A stretch of 64,000 bases of DNA, from assembly GCA_949775045.1 (NCBI GenBank), contig OX459097.1:23384705-23448704 (forward strand), in the 5' to 3' direction. The stretch is from Metridium senile (Eukaryota; Cnidaria; Anthozoa; Actiniaria; Metridiidae). Below the pieces are notes generated by a model. That model saw nothing but the letters and a program-made list of their open reading frames with translations. It did no database searches and was not told the origin of the DNA. Both the position numbers and the translations under genes were made by a program. This document shows, one piece after another, positions 1 through 10,340 of the stretch (position 1 is its first letter; every line of letters starts with the position of its first letter).

Positions 1-12
1 CCTTTAACTTAC

Positions 13-126
13 ATTGTTAAATCCTGGCGGCCATTTGTGTACTCCTGTTACCTTGTTGTAGATAAATATGGTCTGTCCTGACTTACACTTGTAATCTACC
101 CAGTCTGATTCCATCTTGTCAAATAA
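13..126 (-). CDS. U0 WW-domain exon (rest of gene lies left of window)
   Basis: This is the 5' coding exon of a WW-C2H2 gene whose zinc-finger exon would lie to the left of the window. The acceptor TTTCTACAG precedes the exon and the donor GTAAGT follows it, and the exon is 114 bp (38 codons). Translation probably starts at the in-exon ATG, 12 bases in, giving 34 residues. Those contain W5, G13, an aromatic/Asn pair, Thr-Gly and W28 followed by Pro-Pro, which is the WW-domain pattern. WW domains are small beta-sheet modules that bind proline-rich peptides. The match is good at both Trp, Asn and Thr-Gly but the terminal Pro is not in the usual place, so I call it WW-like. Confidence 0.6.
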
Positions 127-352
127 CTGTAGAAATACATTAGTCATTAAACACATCAGTAAACGAGATTATCATAAAGTAGCTTGGGTTATAATTATTC
201 ACACGTTTAGACTCGAAAACTCGATGGTCGCTTGATTGGAGAAAAATCACAAAAATCCATTCAAATTGCCTGAAATACTTCTCTACAATTGTCTACGTTG
301 GTCTAGAGACGATAATAATAGATGTTGAAACGGAATTCAGAGAGTAAATTAC

Positions 353-470
353 CTCAATACTTGGAAGAAACGATACAAATGTTCAGAGCTTCTAGTAAGG
401 TAAATACAAGCAGGCGTTGCTACCCCGTCGTAAAGGACAGGAAAACCACAGGTAGCCCAAGGAAACAATC
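353..470 (-). promoter_or_regulatory. U0 5' exon and promoter-proximal region
   Basis: On the minus strand a donor (GAG|GTAATTTACTC) is conserved at the same place in all ten units, and a motif reading TTGGGNNNCCTGTG lies about 100-140 bases upstream of it. No conserved ATG frame runs into the donor, so the exon is probably 5' UTR. The transcription start is not defined by the sequence; the right-hand limit is an estimate. Confidence 0.4.
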
Positions 471-1010
471 TTTGTCGATCGCATTTTCCCGTTTATTTCT
501 CAGCTTTTTTTATTAAGCATTCCTTGTTGTTTCATGGATAATAAAAATTTTTTATTATCCATGGTTGTTTTTAACGTTGTGGAAATTCAAAAATACCGAA
601 CTGTAGATGTGATTATGAACACAGACCGTGTAGTTAGAGGGCTTGATATATATATACCTGTTTCAAAAATCGTCACTCGCAAACAAAACAACTGTCCGTA
701 CTCTAAAGCCTAGATAGATATCCGTAAAATGAACATAATAACTAATTTATTGATTTTCTAAAAAGTTATTTTTTCATCATCTACCATCACTGCAACAACT
801 TGTGATTAACATATCGCACAAACACGTACAAACAAAATATGCTGTGAATAAATCGATAACAAGAGAAGAAATGCCGACATTCTTTGCAGGCTTCAAAGTG
901 TGGACTATAGCTTTGATTGCAACAACGGGTTTTTTTTACTCTTTGTAAAAACTTGTTTTCAAAGGCAGATTATAAAAGCGAGTCTAATATTTTTATCGGC
1001 GGTCAACTTG

Positions 1011-1166
1011 CAGGGACGGCGGAGCCGTGGGGGCTTGGGGGGCTTGGGGGTTTGGGGGGGGGGGGGGCTAGAGCCCCCTCCCCCCCTCCCTCATAATGAG
1101 AAATAACTGCAAACGCATATGGAAATAGCTTAGCCCCCCAATAAAAAAACTGCTCCGCCGTCCCTG
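1011..1166. mobile_element. 156-bp MITE, hAT-like ends, G-rich
   Basis: Terminal inverted repeats CAGGGACGGCGGAGC and GCTCCGCCGTCCCTG bound the element. Paralogous copies (for example near 20945) run straight from CAACTTG to TCAATG without it. Flanking target copies are diverged, so the duplication length is uncertain. CAGGG ends fit hAT-type non-autonomous elements. It contains a run of about 14 G followed by C-rich sequence. Confidence 0.75.
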
Positions 1167-1332
1167 AGTCTTGTCAATGCCAACAAACATTGAACAGTAC
1201 GTCTATCGAGCTGTAAGAACAGCGAAGGCGGGAAAAAGTGAGAAGTACGAAATATCTCACAAAAAACTCACCTGAAACTTTACAATTTGAACTTCTACAA
1301 GAAGCAAAACCTTTCTCGTTTGTAGGCCAGTC

Positions 1333-1401
1333 TTCCCTGCTAGCAGAGTCTTCCACAGTTCGATTCAGAATCGAACTGTGGAAGACTCTGCTAGCAGGGA
1401 A
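1333..1401. mobile_element. 69-bp perfect hairpin MITE with 9-bp target duplication
   Basis: Two perfect 34-base arms are separated by a single base, starting TTCCCTGCTAGCAG. It is flanked by AGGCCAGTC on both sides (1324-1332 and 1402-1410). The same block near 10000 has one copy of this target (AGGTCAGTC), so it is a clean insertion. A 9-bp duplication suits Mutator-type elements, but 8 bp (hAT) is possible if the last A belongs to the element. Confidence 0.85.
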
Positions 1402-1786
1402 AGGCCAGTCCCTCTTGTTGCGGAAAAGAAGGAAAAATACTGGAAGAAGTAATGAAAAACTCAAGAACTTAAGTGAAAAGTGGAGTAATTCCCCAAATGT
1501 TTGTTTGTTGGTTAAAAGTGCGCCACGCGCGCTCACTAAACTAGTGCTGTAGCATTGAACTGGTTTACCAGTGTCTCGACCAATCAAATCGCTTGTCAAA
1601 AATAGTTGATCTTTCTTGTCAAATTCTATCCAATCAGAGAGCGAGAATAAATCTATACTGCATTTGAAAGGTTTTCTTGATTGTAAACAAATTAAATTCG
1701 CGATTAGAGTAGTTACAAATGCGAAATTATTGATAATTTTGATAACAGTTCAAAAAAAAGATATCAATTATAAGTTTTTGTATAGT

Positions 1787-1930
1787 AGAGTAGACGCACT
1801 TAATCCGTGAAACAAATACTAATTTTTAGTACTAAATAGTGATAATAAAACAATAGAAAACAAAGAATTTTTTTATGAAATAGTACTAATTAGTACTAAT
1901 TATATGTCACGGATTTAGTGCGTCTACTCT
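1787..1930. mobile_element. 144-bp palindromic MITE
   Basis: Inverted ends AGAGTAGACGCACT and AGTGCGTCTACTCT; the interior is AT-rich and itself symmetrical around repeated AGTACTAATT. Paralogous blocks (near 30745) read through TTGTGTATTAACAAAATAAC without it. It resembles in layout the elements at 41604-41846 and 49011-49180. Confidence 0.75.
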
Positions 1931-2500
1931 AACAAAATATCATCATAAGCTAATAAAATCGTATTTTTAATTTGCATGCAGGTCATACTGAACAAACAAT
2001 CTCACATTTAAAGGTTTTTCTTAATGTAAACAAACAGTTTATCACCTTATGTAAAATGCTACATCTAAATATAACAGTACACTATTTCATTACAACGTAA
2101 ATTGTGTTGCTGCAGTGTGTTCCTGCATGAGGTTGTTCAGTACCCTTGCTACTGTGCATTCTGCCCGCACAAATGTTTGGTCTATTTTTATAGCCTATTT
2201 ACATAGTTGACTTCAATTGTCCTATTTCACTATGACGTCACATCAAAACATTCAAAATATTGTTCTAACGCTAAGGATCATGGTCGCCATAGTGGGACAG
2301 ATTCAATAAAATTGCATTTACAAGACGGATAGGAAAGAAATGACAGCAAATTACCATAAATATAAAATTATAAACATAGTTCACTTGTAACGTTGATATC
2401 TATTATAAAATGTACAACACAATCATTTTAAAATATACAAATTAAATATTAAACAACTGTTATACCCTTGTGATTCAAGTTTTTCTTCTAGTATGCAGTG
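1931..2500. other. U1 3' flank, no gene seen
   Basis: Part of this (about 1970-2180) is repeated near 30790-31010 in the flank of U6. The segment from about 2370 to 2500 corresponds to the 3' UTR of U1 and is shared, with variation, by all units. No further gene is visible. Confidence 0.5.
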
Positions 2501-2502
2501 TT

Positions 2503-3543
2503 CTAATGTAATGTAAGATGTTTCTTTAAACTAGACCTTTGCGTAAACTTCTTCTTACAGTGAGAACATTCAAAGGATTTCTCTCGAGTATGTATTCTAA
2601 GATGTCTCTTCAAGTCACCCCTTTCTGCAAACTTCTTCTCACAATAAGAACATTCAAAGTTTTTTTCTCCGGTATGTATTCTAAGATGCTTGTTAAAATT
2701 ACTGTTTTGTACAAACGTTTTTTTACAAAAAGAACATCCAAAGGGTTTCTCTCCAGTATGTGTTCTAAGATGTTTCTTTAAGTCACCTTTATTTGCAAAC
2801 ATTTTCTCACAAAAAGAACATTCAAAGGGTTTTTCTCCAGTATGTATTCTGATATGTTGAGTGAGTTTCGATCTGTGAATAAATTGCTTTGAACAATAAG
2901 AACATTTCAAGGACTTCTGACTATGCTTGGAACTACATCCTTCTCTTTCATCAAGCTGCCTCTTTTCAGTATTATCATCACCAGCAGAGTCATACTTTCC
3001 TTCATTCTCTTTCTCAACCAAGTTATTTCCAGGAGGAAACTCTAGCTCCTCTACAACACTCAACATTGTGTTAAATTCATCCGTATCTTGGTTTTTCTCT
3101 TGATTATTTTCCAAGGTATTCTCTGGATCATGTTCATTTTCTAAGTCATGTGCACCATCAACTGAAACACCTGGCTGTGGTTGAAGTAATGTTTTCTTTG
3201 TTTTAACCAAGTTAGTATATCCAGGGTAAAAAGCATCTTTCTCAAGCATACTTGGAATTGAAAATATTTCATCCATATTTTGGCTTTGTTCTTGTTCATC
3301 TTCATCTTCTAAGGTATTCTCTGGTTCATGTTCGTTATCTAAGTCATGTTCATCATCAACTGAAACACCTGGCTGTGGTGAAAGTAATGTTTCTGAGATG
3401 TTGGAAACATGATGTGGATCTGTATTGATGTACATAGAAGTACAGCCATTGTTACAGCCATAATCATCTGTCTGTGTAGCAATACTGTGTGATATTTTGT
3501 ATTCAACTGGTTGACCATGCATGATACAGTCTTCTGCTGAACC
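2503..3543 (-). CDS. U1 WW-C2H2 protein, zinc-finger exon
   Basis: This is the large last exon of unit 1. The acceptor TTTCAG ends at 3544 and the exon opens GGT TCA GCA in the frame left by the WW exon at 5692-5805, giving a protein of about 380 residues. In order it has a linker with the motif SIATQTDDYGCNNGCTS, two copies of an acidic PQPGVSVD-type repeat separated by a different 50-residue acidic stretch, a charged hinge, and five C2H2 fingers joined by TGEKPF-type linkers. Finger spacing is C-X2-C-X12-H-X3-H throughout, and the last finger ends at the stop. The family role is presumably sequence-specific DNA binding in the nucleus; no target is known. Two linkers deviate (TGEKNF, TREKSF). 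Confidence 0.9.
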   Translation of the reverse strand, partial: GSAEDCIMHGQPVEYKISHSIATQTDDYGCNNGCTSMYINTDPHHVSNISETLLSPQPGVSVDDEHDLDNEHEPENTLEDEDEQEQSQNMDEIFSIPSMLEKDAFYPGYTNLVKTKKTLLQPQPGVSVDGAHDLENEHDPENTLENNQEKNQDTDEFNTMLSVVEELEFPPGNNLVEKENEGKYDSAGDDNTEKRQLDEREGCSSKHSQKSLKCSYCSKQFIHRSKLTQHIRIHTGEKPFECSFCEKMFANKGDLKKHLRTHTGEKPFGCSFCKKTFVQNSNFNKHLRIHTGEKNFECSYCEKKFAERGDLKRHLRIHTREKSFECSHCKKKFTQRSSLKKHLTLH

Positions 3544-3579
3544 CTGAAATCATGTCATACAACCAATGTCAGTAGCATC

Positions 3580-3758
3580 ATTACAATGATGATGATGATC
3601 TCTATTGTTAACAATATTAACTCTAAATTATGATAGTAATGATGATATGTGGTGATGATGATAAGAATGGTGCTGATGATAATGATTGTGATGATGATGA
3701 TGATGGTGATGACGATAATAATGGTGATGATGATGATGATGGTGATTATGATGGTACG
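3580..3758. repeat. GAT-rich microsatellite in U1 intron
   Basis: Imperfect GAT/GGT trinucleotides lie about 40 bases upstream (minus-strand sense) of the zinc-finger acceptor. The same placement recurs in every unit. The open frames across it are compositional artefacts. Confidence 0.85.
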
Positions 3759-4139
3759 GAATCTAATTATTTAATTATGAAATTAAATTGCATTTTTTAG
3801 CCAAACACATATTTGAAGATAGCAAGTAAAATATTTATTAATCATAACTGCAGCTTACGGCAAACTCTTGCTGCGTGATCGACCCAGTCATGCATAAATA
3901 ATATCAACTACTGAAGGAAGGAAGAGTGTTCCCTTGGAATGTCTACAAAAACTCACATTTATATTGACTTTGATAACAGGTATTCTCATATTTAGTCATT
4001 ATCAATGTTTTTGTCTAAAATGTGTTTGTAGTTTTTGTTGATGAAATTACTATCAAACAACATTCTAGTGTTTGCCACAGGTGAGAAATGTCAAAAAGAA
4101 GGAATATTTAGCAAGGATTTTTCTGACTATACACTGTTA

Positions 4140-5552
4140 ACATCCCCGGTGTAGTCAATCGAACGAAATCAAACGTTCAGATAAATCGAACGCAATCAAA
4201 TTCAATTCATTTGGCAATCGAAAGAAATCGAATTCACAAAGGTTTTTGAGAAATTTGATTGCAATCGAACATTTGACTGCGTTTGATTGCAAGCAAAACA
4301 TCACAAAATAATTAAATAATTTAGATAAAAAAAGATTGAAGGCAATGAATTTGTGTACATATTAGTAGATTAATATCAACTTTCCTTTATCTAGCGAGAT
4401 ATAACCTATTATTATATAACATATAGTGGTATACCGAGTGATATCAACTAGATAAAAAGCCTATCCTAGTCATGAAGATATCATTGATATCGCACATGTG
4501 TGATATCACTCTCAACCAATCAACTTTCAAAATATTTTTTTTTTCTTCAATCTGTTATATAATAAACAGAACATTACATGTGCGCTTGGAGATATGAATT
4601 TTATCTTCTCGTGTTGAAAAGATATCCCACTCATTCGCTGCACTCACTCATGGGATATCTTATCAACACTCGAAGACAAAATTCATATCTCCGCGCGCCC
4701 ATGTAATATCCTCTATATAATATAAATTGCAATCACACAAAAAAATATTAATATAACTAAAACCTCCATGGCACTGTTTTGATAAATAAAGCATGTGCAC
4801 CGAAAAAGATTTTTAAACACAGAACAGATAAATGACTATCCTGTTTTGGTTGTTTTACAGGGGCAATTTTTTAAAACAAAAGTAATTGTATAAAATCCCA
4901 GAGTATTCAATCGATAAAAATCGATATCGATTTGCCAATCGATAAATCGATAACAATCGGATACCACTGATTTGATTGATATCGATTGTATCTATCAATC
5001 GTTAAAAATCGATATCACAGTGTTATAAAATTTTTTATCGATTTTTATCGATTCACTGATATTTAATGATCTCCGATAGAAATCGATAAAAATCAGCTGA
5101 TATTTATCTATTGACTACTCCGGGAATAGAGAAACACACAAATGAATGAAAATTAACCAGCATACATAAGATCAAGACTCTGAGAAATCGATTAAAATAC
5201 AGTAGAATAAAGGTAACCACTGAGTGGATAATCAGCGAGTATACATGTAAGTGGAACTTAATGGCGGAAAAATTATCGATCATTAAACATTGGTCATTAT
5301 ACGAAGTTTACAATCGAAAATGATGATGATGATGATGACGTAAAATACAACTAGTGTTGCTATACGTCAATTAACTGAAAACTGCACATTATTATGGTGA
5401 TAAAAACCCTAAATGAAAAATTCGATAAAAATCATTAAATTGATAAATTCCGACATCACACTTTTTTATTTTATCGATTTTTAACGATTTCCGATAGAAA
5501 TCGATAAAAATCAGCTGATTTTTATCGATTTTTATCGATTGACTACTCCGGG
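4140..5552. repeat. Cluster of ATCGAT-rich palindromic elements in U1 intron
   Basis: The segment is packed with ATCGATAAAAATCGAT-like words. At least one unit looks bounded: GAGTATTCAATCGAT (about 4902) pairs with the inverted ATTGACTACTCCGGG (about 5109), and a second copy of that end is at about 5530. A related but diverged end starts near 4148 (GGTGTAGTCAATCGAA). This is probably nested copies of one MITE family. No coding sequence is seen. Confidence 0.55.
4574..4706. mobile_element. 133-bp hairpin MITE
   Basis: The left end TTACATGTGCGC and the right end GCGCGCCCATGTAA are inverted. Long imperfect arms read GAGATATGAATTTTATCTTC and its complement, and meet around a CACTCATTCGCTGCACTCACTC centre. 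The design resembles hairpin elements I recall from anthozoan genomes. Confidence 0.65.
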
Positions 5553-5691
5553 ATAAAATTGATGTTTACAATATTGAACTGAATTTATACTTATTATATG
5601 ACAAAAACACACAGAATATGATATTTAGGGTGTACACTTTATAAAACAATGACGACAGTGTCCAAGGAGATACAGTATTTCTTCAACTTAC

Positions 5692-5805
5692 ATTGTTAAA
5701 TCCTGGCGGCCATTTGTGTACTTCTGTTACCTTGTTGTAGATAAATATGGTCTGTCCTGACTTACACTTGTTATCTATCCAATCTGATTCCATCTTGTCA
5801 AATAA
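5692..5805 (-). CDS. U1 WW-domain exon
   Basis: It has 38 codons with acceptor CTACAG and donor GTAAGT, and joins in phase 0 to the exon at 2503-3543. The WW landmarks W5, G13, Y19-N20, T23 and W28-PP are present, but the usual Thr-Gly is Thr-Glu here and Y8 is Asn. Start at the ATG at 5793. The intron to the zinc-finger exon is about 2.1 kb. Confidence 0.65.
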
Positions 5806-5995
5806 CTGTAGAAATACATTAGTCATTAAACACATCAGTAAACGAGATTATAGACTCGAAATCTCGATGGTCGCTTGCTTGAAGAAAAATAATCAAAATC
5901 AACTCAACCTGCCTGAAATACTTCTCTGCAATTGTCTACGTTGGTCTAGAGACGATAATAATAGATGTTTAAACGGAATTCAGAGAGTAAATTAC

Positions 5996-6134
5996 CTTAA
6001 ATACTTCGAAGAAACGACGCAAATCTGTTCACACAGCTTCTCGTATAATTATATAAACTGATAAAGAATACAAACGAAGGAGGCGTTGCCAGCTGACTAA
6101 ACGCGAAGGACTGGAACTAACACAGGGATCCCAA
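5996..6134 (-). promoter_or_regulatory. U1 5' exon and promoter-proximal motif
   Basis: The donor AAG|GTAATTTACTC is followed upstream by TTGGGATCCCTGTG at 6121-6134. One extra base near the donor (TATTTAAG against TATTAAG in other units) would shift a frame, which supports this exon being untranslated. Confidence 0.45.
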
Positions 6135-6139
6135 TCACA

Positions 6140-7125
6140 TTTTCTAGTGTTTTTTTTTCCGCGGTCATAAAATATGTTTTGCTATAAAATTATTACATTT
6201 GACCACCCTGCTGATTTCATGAGTATGATGATAATGGTTACAATGATGGTAATGATGAGTAGAAAGTTATTTGTTCATTGTCTTACGAATGTCGAAAGTT
6301 GAGACGTTGACGTTGACGTTCTCCCTTTGTCCAAGTGGTAGGGGTGATCGGCGGAGATTTTGAAAATGACCCCTAAAAGGTGCGCACAGATACAAATAAA
6401 GCAGAGTAAAAACGACCCTTACAACTGATTTTTGAGCCAAAACTCTAAATGGACCCTAAAAGGTACGCACAGGAAATATTTTAACCCTAAAAGGTACGCC
6501 GATCACCCCTACCACCCCTACCCCTACAAAAGGACTATTCCCGACTCAGGCGACAAGTGAACAAAGTTTGTTTTGATGTATTGTTCTCTCTCATGCCACG
6601 AGGCCGGTTTTCTCCTGATAATCCAGTTTTCCTCCCTCCACAAAAATCAACATGTGAGTAGTGTTGTGTGTTGTAATTAGTGAACAATGATGTAGTGGTA
6701 GTAACGATTTAACTGAAATCAAGTACTATTTATCTATCAAGTTCTTTATCTACTTTTCTGCTCTATTTTGATATACTATTTCTAGAGATGACTTTACTGC
6801 GGTTTTAGTCTTTCTGCGAACTCATTCCCACGGCCAGATGAAAAATACGTCGTTGGTAGCTGCTTTGATATTGGCGGCAGCAAAAAACGTATTTCGCAAC
6901 TAACCGTTGAAATATATAAATACGCACTAAATGCATATGTGTGAAAGAGGACCGCAGTAACATCTAACAATGATGTCAGTAACAACAAAACATAGTTCAC
7001 TTGTAATGTTGATATCTATTATAAAATCTACAACACAATCAACGATTAACTATGATTTTAAAATATACAAATGAAATATCAAACAACTGTTATACCCTTG
7101 TGATTCAAGTTTTTTTTCCAGTATG
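6140..7125. other. Gap between U1 promoter and U2 3' end
   Basis: It holds a 177-bp MITE (6337-6513), then a stretch (about 6590-6780) that recurs near 15000-15130, 38330-38470 and 57950-58080. The last 130 bases are the U2 3' UTR region. No gene is seen; the 68-codon frame at 6794-7000 is not conserved. Confidence 0.5.
6337..6513. mobile_element. 177-bp MITE
   Basis: Inverted ends GGTAGGGGTGATCGGCG and CGCCGATCACCCCTACC bound the element. The interior has two direct copies of CCCTAAAAGGTRCGCACAG. No clear target duplication could be read. Confidence 0.65.
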
Positions 7126-7132
7126 CAGTGTT

Positions 7133-7948
7133 CTAATGTAATGTAAGGTGTCTCTTAAAATTAGATCTATCCCCAAACTTCTTCTTACAGTGAGAACATT
7201 CAAAAGGTTTCTCTCCACTGTGTATTCTAAGATGCTTGTTTAAATAGCTGGTCTGTGCAAACGTTTTCTTACAATCAGAACATTCAAAGGGTTTCTTTCC
7301 AGTATGTATTTTAAGATGTGTGTATAAATTACTCTTTCGTGCAAACTTCTTATTACAATAAGAACATTCAAAGGGTTTCTCTCCAGTATGCATTCTAAAA
7401 TGTTTCTTTAAGTCACCCTTTTGTGTAAAATTCTTCTCACAAAAACAACATTCAAAGGGTTTCTCTCCAGTATGTATTCTTAGATGTTGATTGAGTGCTG
7501 CTTTACATTTAAATTGCTTTGCACAATAAGAACATTTCAAGGACTTCTCACTATGCTTGGAACTACATCCTTCTCTTTCATGGAACTGCCTCTTTTCAGC
7601 ATTATCGTCACCAGCAGAGTTATCCTTTGCTTTATTCTCCTTCTCAATCAAGTTATTTCCAGGAGGAAAATCTAGCTCCTCTAGAACACTCAACATTGTG
7701 TTAAATTCATACATATCTTGGTTTTTCTCTTGATTATTTTCCAAGGTATTCTCTGGATCATGTTCATTATCTAAGTCATGTTCACCATCAACTGAAACAC
7801 CTGGCTGTGGTTGAGGTAATGTTTCTGGATCATGTTCATTATCTAAGTCATGTTCACCATTAACTGAAAGATATGGCTGTGGTTGAGGTAATGTTTCTGA
7901 GATGTCTGGTTGACCATGCATTATACTGTCTTCTGATATTGATGAACC
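7133..7948 (-). CDS. U2 C2H2 zinc-finger exon, TQT segment deleted
   Basis: The exon of 271 codons plus stop opens in phase 0 after the acceptor TTTCAG. The N-terminal linker jumps from the conserved GQP directly to DISETL, so the SIATQTDDYG segment present in U1, U3-U5 and U7-U9 is missing. Two acidic PQPQP repeats follow (the first degenerate, PYLSVNGEH), then five canonical C2H2 fingers. The intact frame argues against a dead gene, but the upstream WW exon has no normal donor, so how this exon is joined is unclear. Translation from the internal ATG at 7921 is possible. Confidence 0.85.
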   Translation of the reverse strand, partial: GSSISEDSIMHGQPDISETLPQPQPYLSVNGEHDLDNEHDPETLPQPQPGVSVDGEHDLDNEHDPENTLENNQEKNQDMYEFNTMLSVLEELDFPPGNNLIEKENKAKDNSAGDDNAEKRQFHEREGCSSKHSEKSLKCSYCAKQFKCKAALNQHLRIHTGEKPFECCFCEKNFTQKGDLKKHFRMHTGEKPFECSYCNKKFARKSNLYTHLKIHTGKKPFECSDCKKTFAQTSYLNKHLRIHSGEKPFECSHCKKKFGDRSNFKRHLTLH

Positions 7949-7984
7949 CTGAAATCATGTCATACAACCAATGTCAGTAGCATC

Positions 7985-8315
7985 ATTACAATGATGATGA
8001 TGATCTCTATTGTTAACAACATCAACTCTAAATTATGATGATAATGATGATGATATGTAGTGATGATGATAACAATGGTGTCTATGATAATAATGATAAT
8101 GGTGATAATGACTATGATAATGATGGTGATGATGGAAATGATGGCGATGATGATGATGATGATGGTGATAATGATGATGATGGTGATAATGATGATGATG
8201 GTGATAATGATAATGCTTGTGATGGTGATGATGATGGTGATAATGATGGTGATGATGATAATGATAATGCTTGTGATGGTGATGATGATAATGATGATGA
8301 TTATGATATTAAGGA
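7985..8315. repeat. GAT-rich microsatellite in U2 intron
   Basis: Long GATGATGATGGTGATAAT-type array immediately upstream of the U2 acceptor. The two plus-strand frames through it (Asp-rich and Met/Ile-rich) are artefacts. Confidence 0.9.
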
Positions 8316-8589
8316 ATCTAATTATTTAATTATGACATTAAATAGTTGCAGTTTATAGCCTAACACATCCAAGATAACAAGTACAATATATATTAAAGCC
8401 CCACGTGCATTTGAGATGCATTGTGTGCCTCGATAGTAGTAATCCCCCCATCTATGGCATCACTTGACCAGTGCGGTTGTTATGGTAATACGATTGATGA
8501 TAGTTACAGTAGGTGGCCTGTTTAGTTTGAGCAGATATTATAATTTGGAATGTTATCAATTAGAAATGTTTGCTAGCGAACTATTTGTT

Positions 8590-8789
8590 TTGCTCATGTT
8601 TTTGATTTCAAAAAGAATCCTGAGAAATCATTTGTTACTAAATCTCTCACCATTGGTGAATGGAAAGAATTAAAGAGATCATCTCAGGATATCGACAAAC
8701 AACTACTGAAATCGAGCACCAGCAGCCGAAATACACTCCAATTACCTGTGTTGGATTCGGAGCCTAGTAATGCTAAAGAAAACATTTAG
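8590..8789 (+). pseudogene. Plus-strand conserved coding fragment (module P), U2 copy
   Basis: From 8628 the plus strand reads an open frame with SFVTKSLTIGEWKELKRSSQ, shared with the U4 (17440-18288) and U9 (60593-60883) introns. The frame stays open for 53 codons to TAG at 8787. The 5' side is one base out of frame relative to U9, and the 3' part present in U4 is missing here. It looks like a decayed exon of an unrelated gene carried along by duplication. I do not recognise the protein. Confidence 0.45.
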
Positions 8790-8835
8790 CAATTGACTTG
8801 TGGTGAGTATACATGTTTAGCTAGAAACAGTGCCA

Positions 8836-8970
8836 CTATTGTGATAAAGTGTTGTTAAATCCTGGCGGCCATTTGCGTACTCCTCTTACCTTGTTGTAGA
8901 ATCTGATAAAGATGGTCTGTCCTGACTTACACTTGTAATCTATCCAGTCTGATTCCATCTTGTCAAATAA
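8836..8970 (-). CDS. U2 WW-domain exon without its donor (type B)
   Basis: It aligns with other WW exons but has two extra codons (IFIRFYN instead of IFIYN), which makes the strand-2 region closer to a standard WW domain. Immediately after the PPGFNN codons the sequence switches to ACTTTATCACAATAG, so GTAAGT is gone and the frame stops after four more residues. An in-frame alternative donor, AAG|GTAACA, lies inside the exon. The gene may use that site, skip this exon, or be broken. U4 and U9 share the same breakpoint. Confidence 0.5.
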   Translation of the reverse strand, partial: LFDKMESDWIDYKCKSGQTIFIRFYNKVRGVRKWPPGFNNTLSQ

Positions 8971-9196
8971 CTGTAGAAATACATTAGTCATTAAACACAT
9001 CAGTAAAACGAGATTATCATAAAGTAGCTTGGGTTATAATTATTCACACGTTTAGACTCGAAATCTCGATCGTCGCTTCATCGAAGAAAGAAAAAAAAAT
9101 CAACTCCAAAAGTCTGAAATTCTTCTCTACAATTGTCTACGTTGGTCTAGAGACGACAATAATAGATGTTTAAACGGAATTCAGAGAGTAAATTAC

Positions 9197-9305
9197 CTTA
9201 ATACTTGGAAGAAACGATACAAATCTATATAAAATCTAGTAAGGCAAATACAAGCAGGCGTTGCTACCCCATTGTTAAGGACTGGACAAACCACAGGTAG
9301 CCCAA
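9197..9305 (-). promoter_or_regulatory. U2 5' exon and promoter-proximal motif
   Basis: The donor GTAATTTACTC and the motif TTGGGCTACCTGTG (9292-9305) are conserved. This shows the upstream half of type-B units is intact even though the WW donor is lost. Confidence 0.4.
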
Positions 9306-9669
9306 GAGAACAATCTTTGTCGATCGCATTTTCCCGTTTATTTCTGAGCTTTTTTCTTCTTTCTTGATATTTATCTTTCCTTGCTGTTTTTAACGTTGTG
9401 GAAATTCAGAGATGGCGAACTGTAGATGTGATTATGAACACAGACCGTGTAGTTAGAGGGCTTGATATATATACACCTGTTTCAAAAATCGTCACTCGCA
9501 AACAAAACTACTGTCCGCATTCTAAAGCCTGCAAAGATATCCGAAAATCGAGCATAATAATAAATGTTTTGATTTTGTTGAACGTTGTCTTTTTTATCAT
9601 CTACCACTGCAACAACTTGTTATTAACATATCGCATAAACACGTACAAACAAAATATGCTGTGAATATA

Positions 9670-10340
9670 TCGATAACAAGAGAAGAAATGCTGACATTCT
9701 TTGCACGCTTCAAAGTTGATTGCGACAACGGGTTTTTGTATTTTGAGCGTATTAAGAACGATAAGCTTTACTCTTTGTTCTTTTGTAAAACTTGTTTTCA
9801 AAGGAAGAATAAAGTGAGTCTAATATTTTTGTCGGCTGTCAACTTGTCAACGGAAACACTCATTAAACAGTTAGTTCAATATCGAGTTGGAAAAACAGCG
9901 AGACCAGGAAAGAGCGAGAAGTACGAAATATTTCACAAACAAACTCACCTGAAACTTTACAATTTAAACTTCTACAAGAATCAAAACATTTCTCGTTTGT
10001 AGGTCAGTCCCTCTTGTTGCAGAAAAGAAAGGAAAAATAGTTGAAGAAGTAATGAAAATCTCAAGAACTCAAGTGAAAAGTGGAGTAATTCCCAAAATGT
10101 TTGTTTGTTGTTTAAAAGTGCGCCACGCGCGCTCACTAAACTAGTGCTGTAGCATTGAACTGGTTTACCAGTGTCTCGACCAATCAAATCGCTTGTCAAA
10201 AATAGTTGATTTTTACTTGTCAAATTCTATCCAATCAGAGAGCGATGATAAATCTACAGTGCATTTCAAGGGTTTTCTTGATTGAAAACAAATTAAAGTC
10301 GCGATTAGAGTAGTTTAAAATGAGAAATTATAAGTTTTTA
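9670..10340. repeat. Array-specific dispersed block, copy 2
   Basis: Second copy of the block described at 850-1720. It lacks both MITEs found in copy 1 and so supplies their empty sites. Confidence 0.6.

Larger units (their letters stand above)
850..1720. repeat. Array-specific dispersed block, copy 1
   Basis: The same roughly 0.7-0.9 kb of non-coding sequence recurs at about 9670-10340, 20355-21430, 30385-30700 and 36955-37790, always upstream of a 5' exon and before the 3' end of the next unit. It carries two CCAAT-like sites (ACCAATCAAATCGC and ATCCAATCAGAGAGCG), which could be regulatory or ordinary repeat sequence. The short reading frames inside it are not conserved. This copy carries two MITE insertions. 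Confidence 0.6.

Noticed and set aside
1333..1401. Transcription terminator hairpin
   Set aside because: Target-site duplication and an empty paralogous site show it is a transposon, and rho-independent terminators are not expected in animal DNA.
1174..1599. 141-codon minus-strand frame in the dispersed block
   Set aside because: Not conserved in the other copies of the block, and part of it crosses a hairpin MITE.
5747..6061. 104-codon plus-strand frame
   Set aside because: It is the antisense of the WW exon and 5' exon and is broken in other units.
8035..8358. Asp-rich protein over the GAT tract (and similar at 12935-13378 and 25681-26010)
   Set aside because: Microsatellite translation inside introns.
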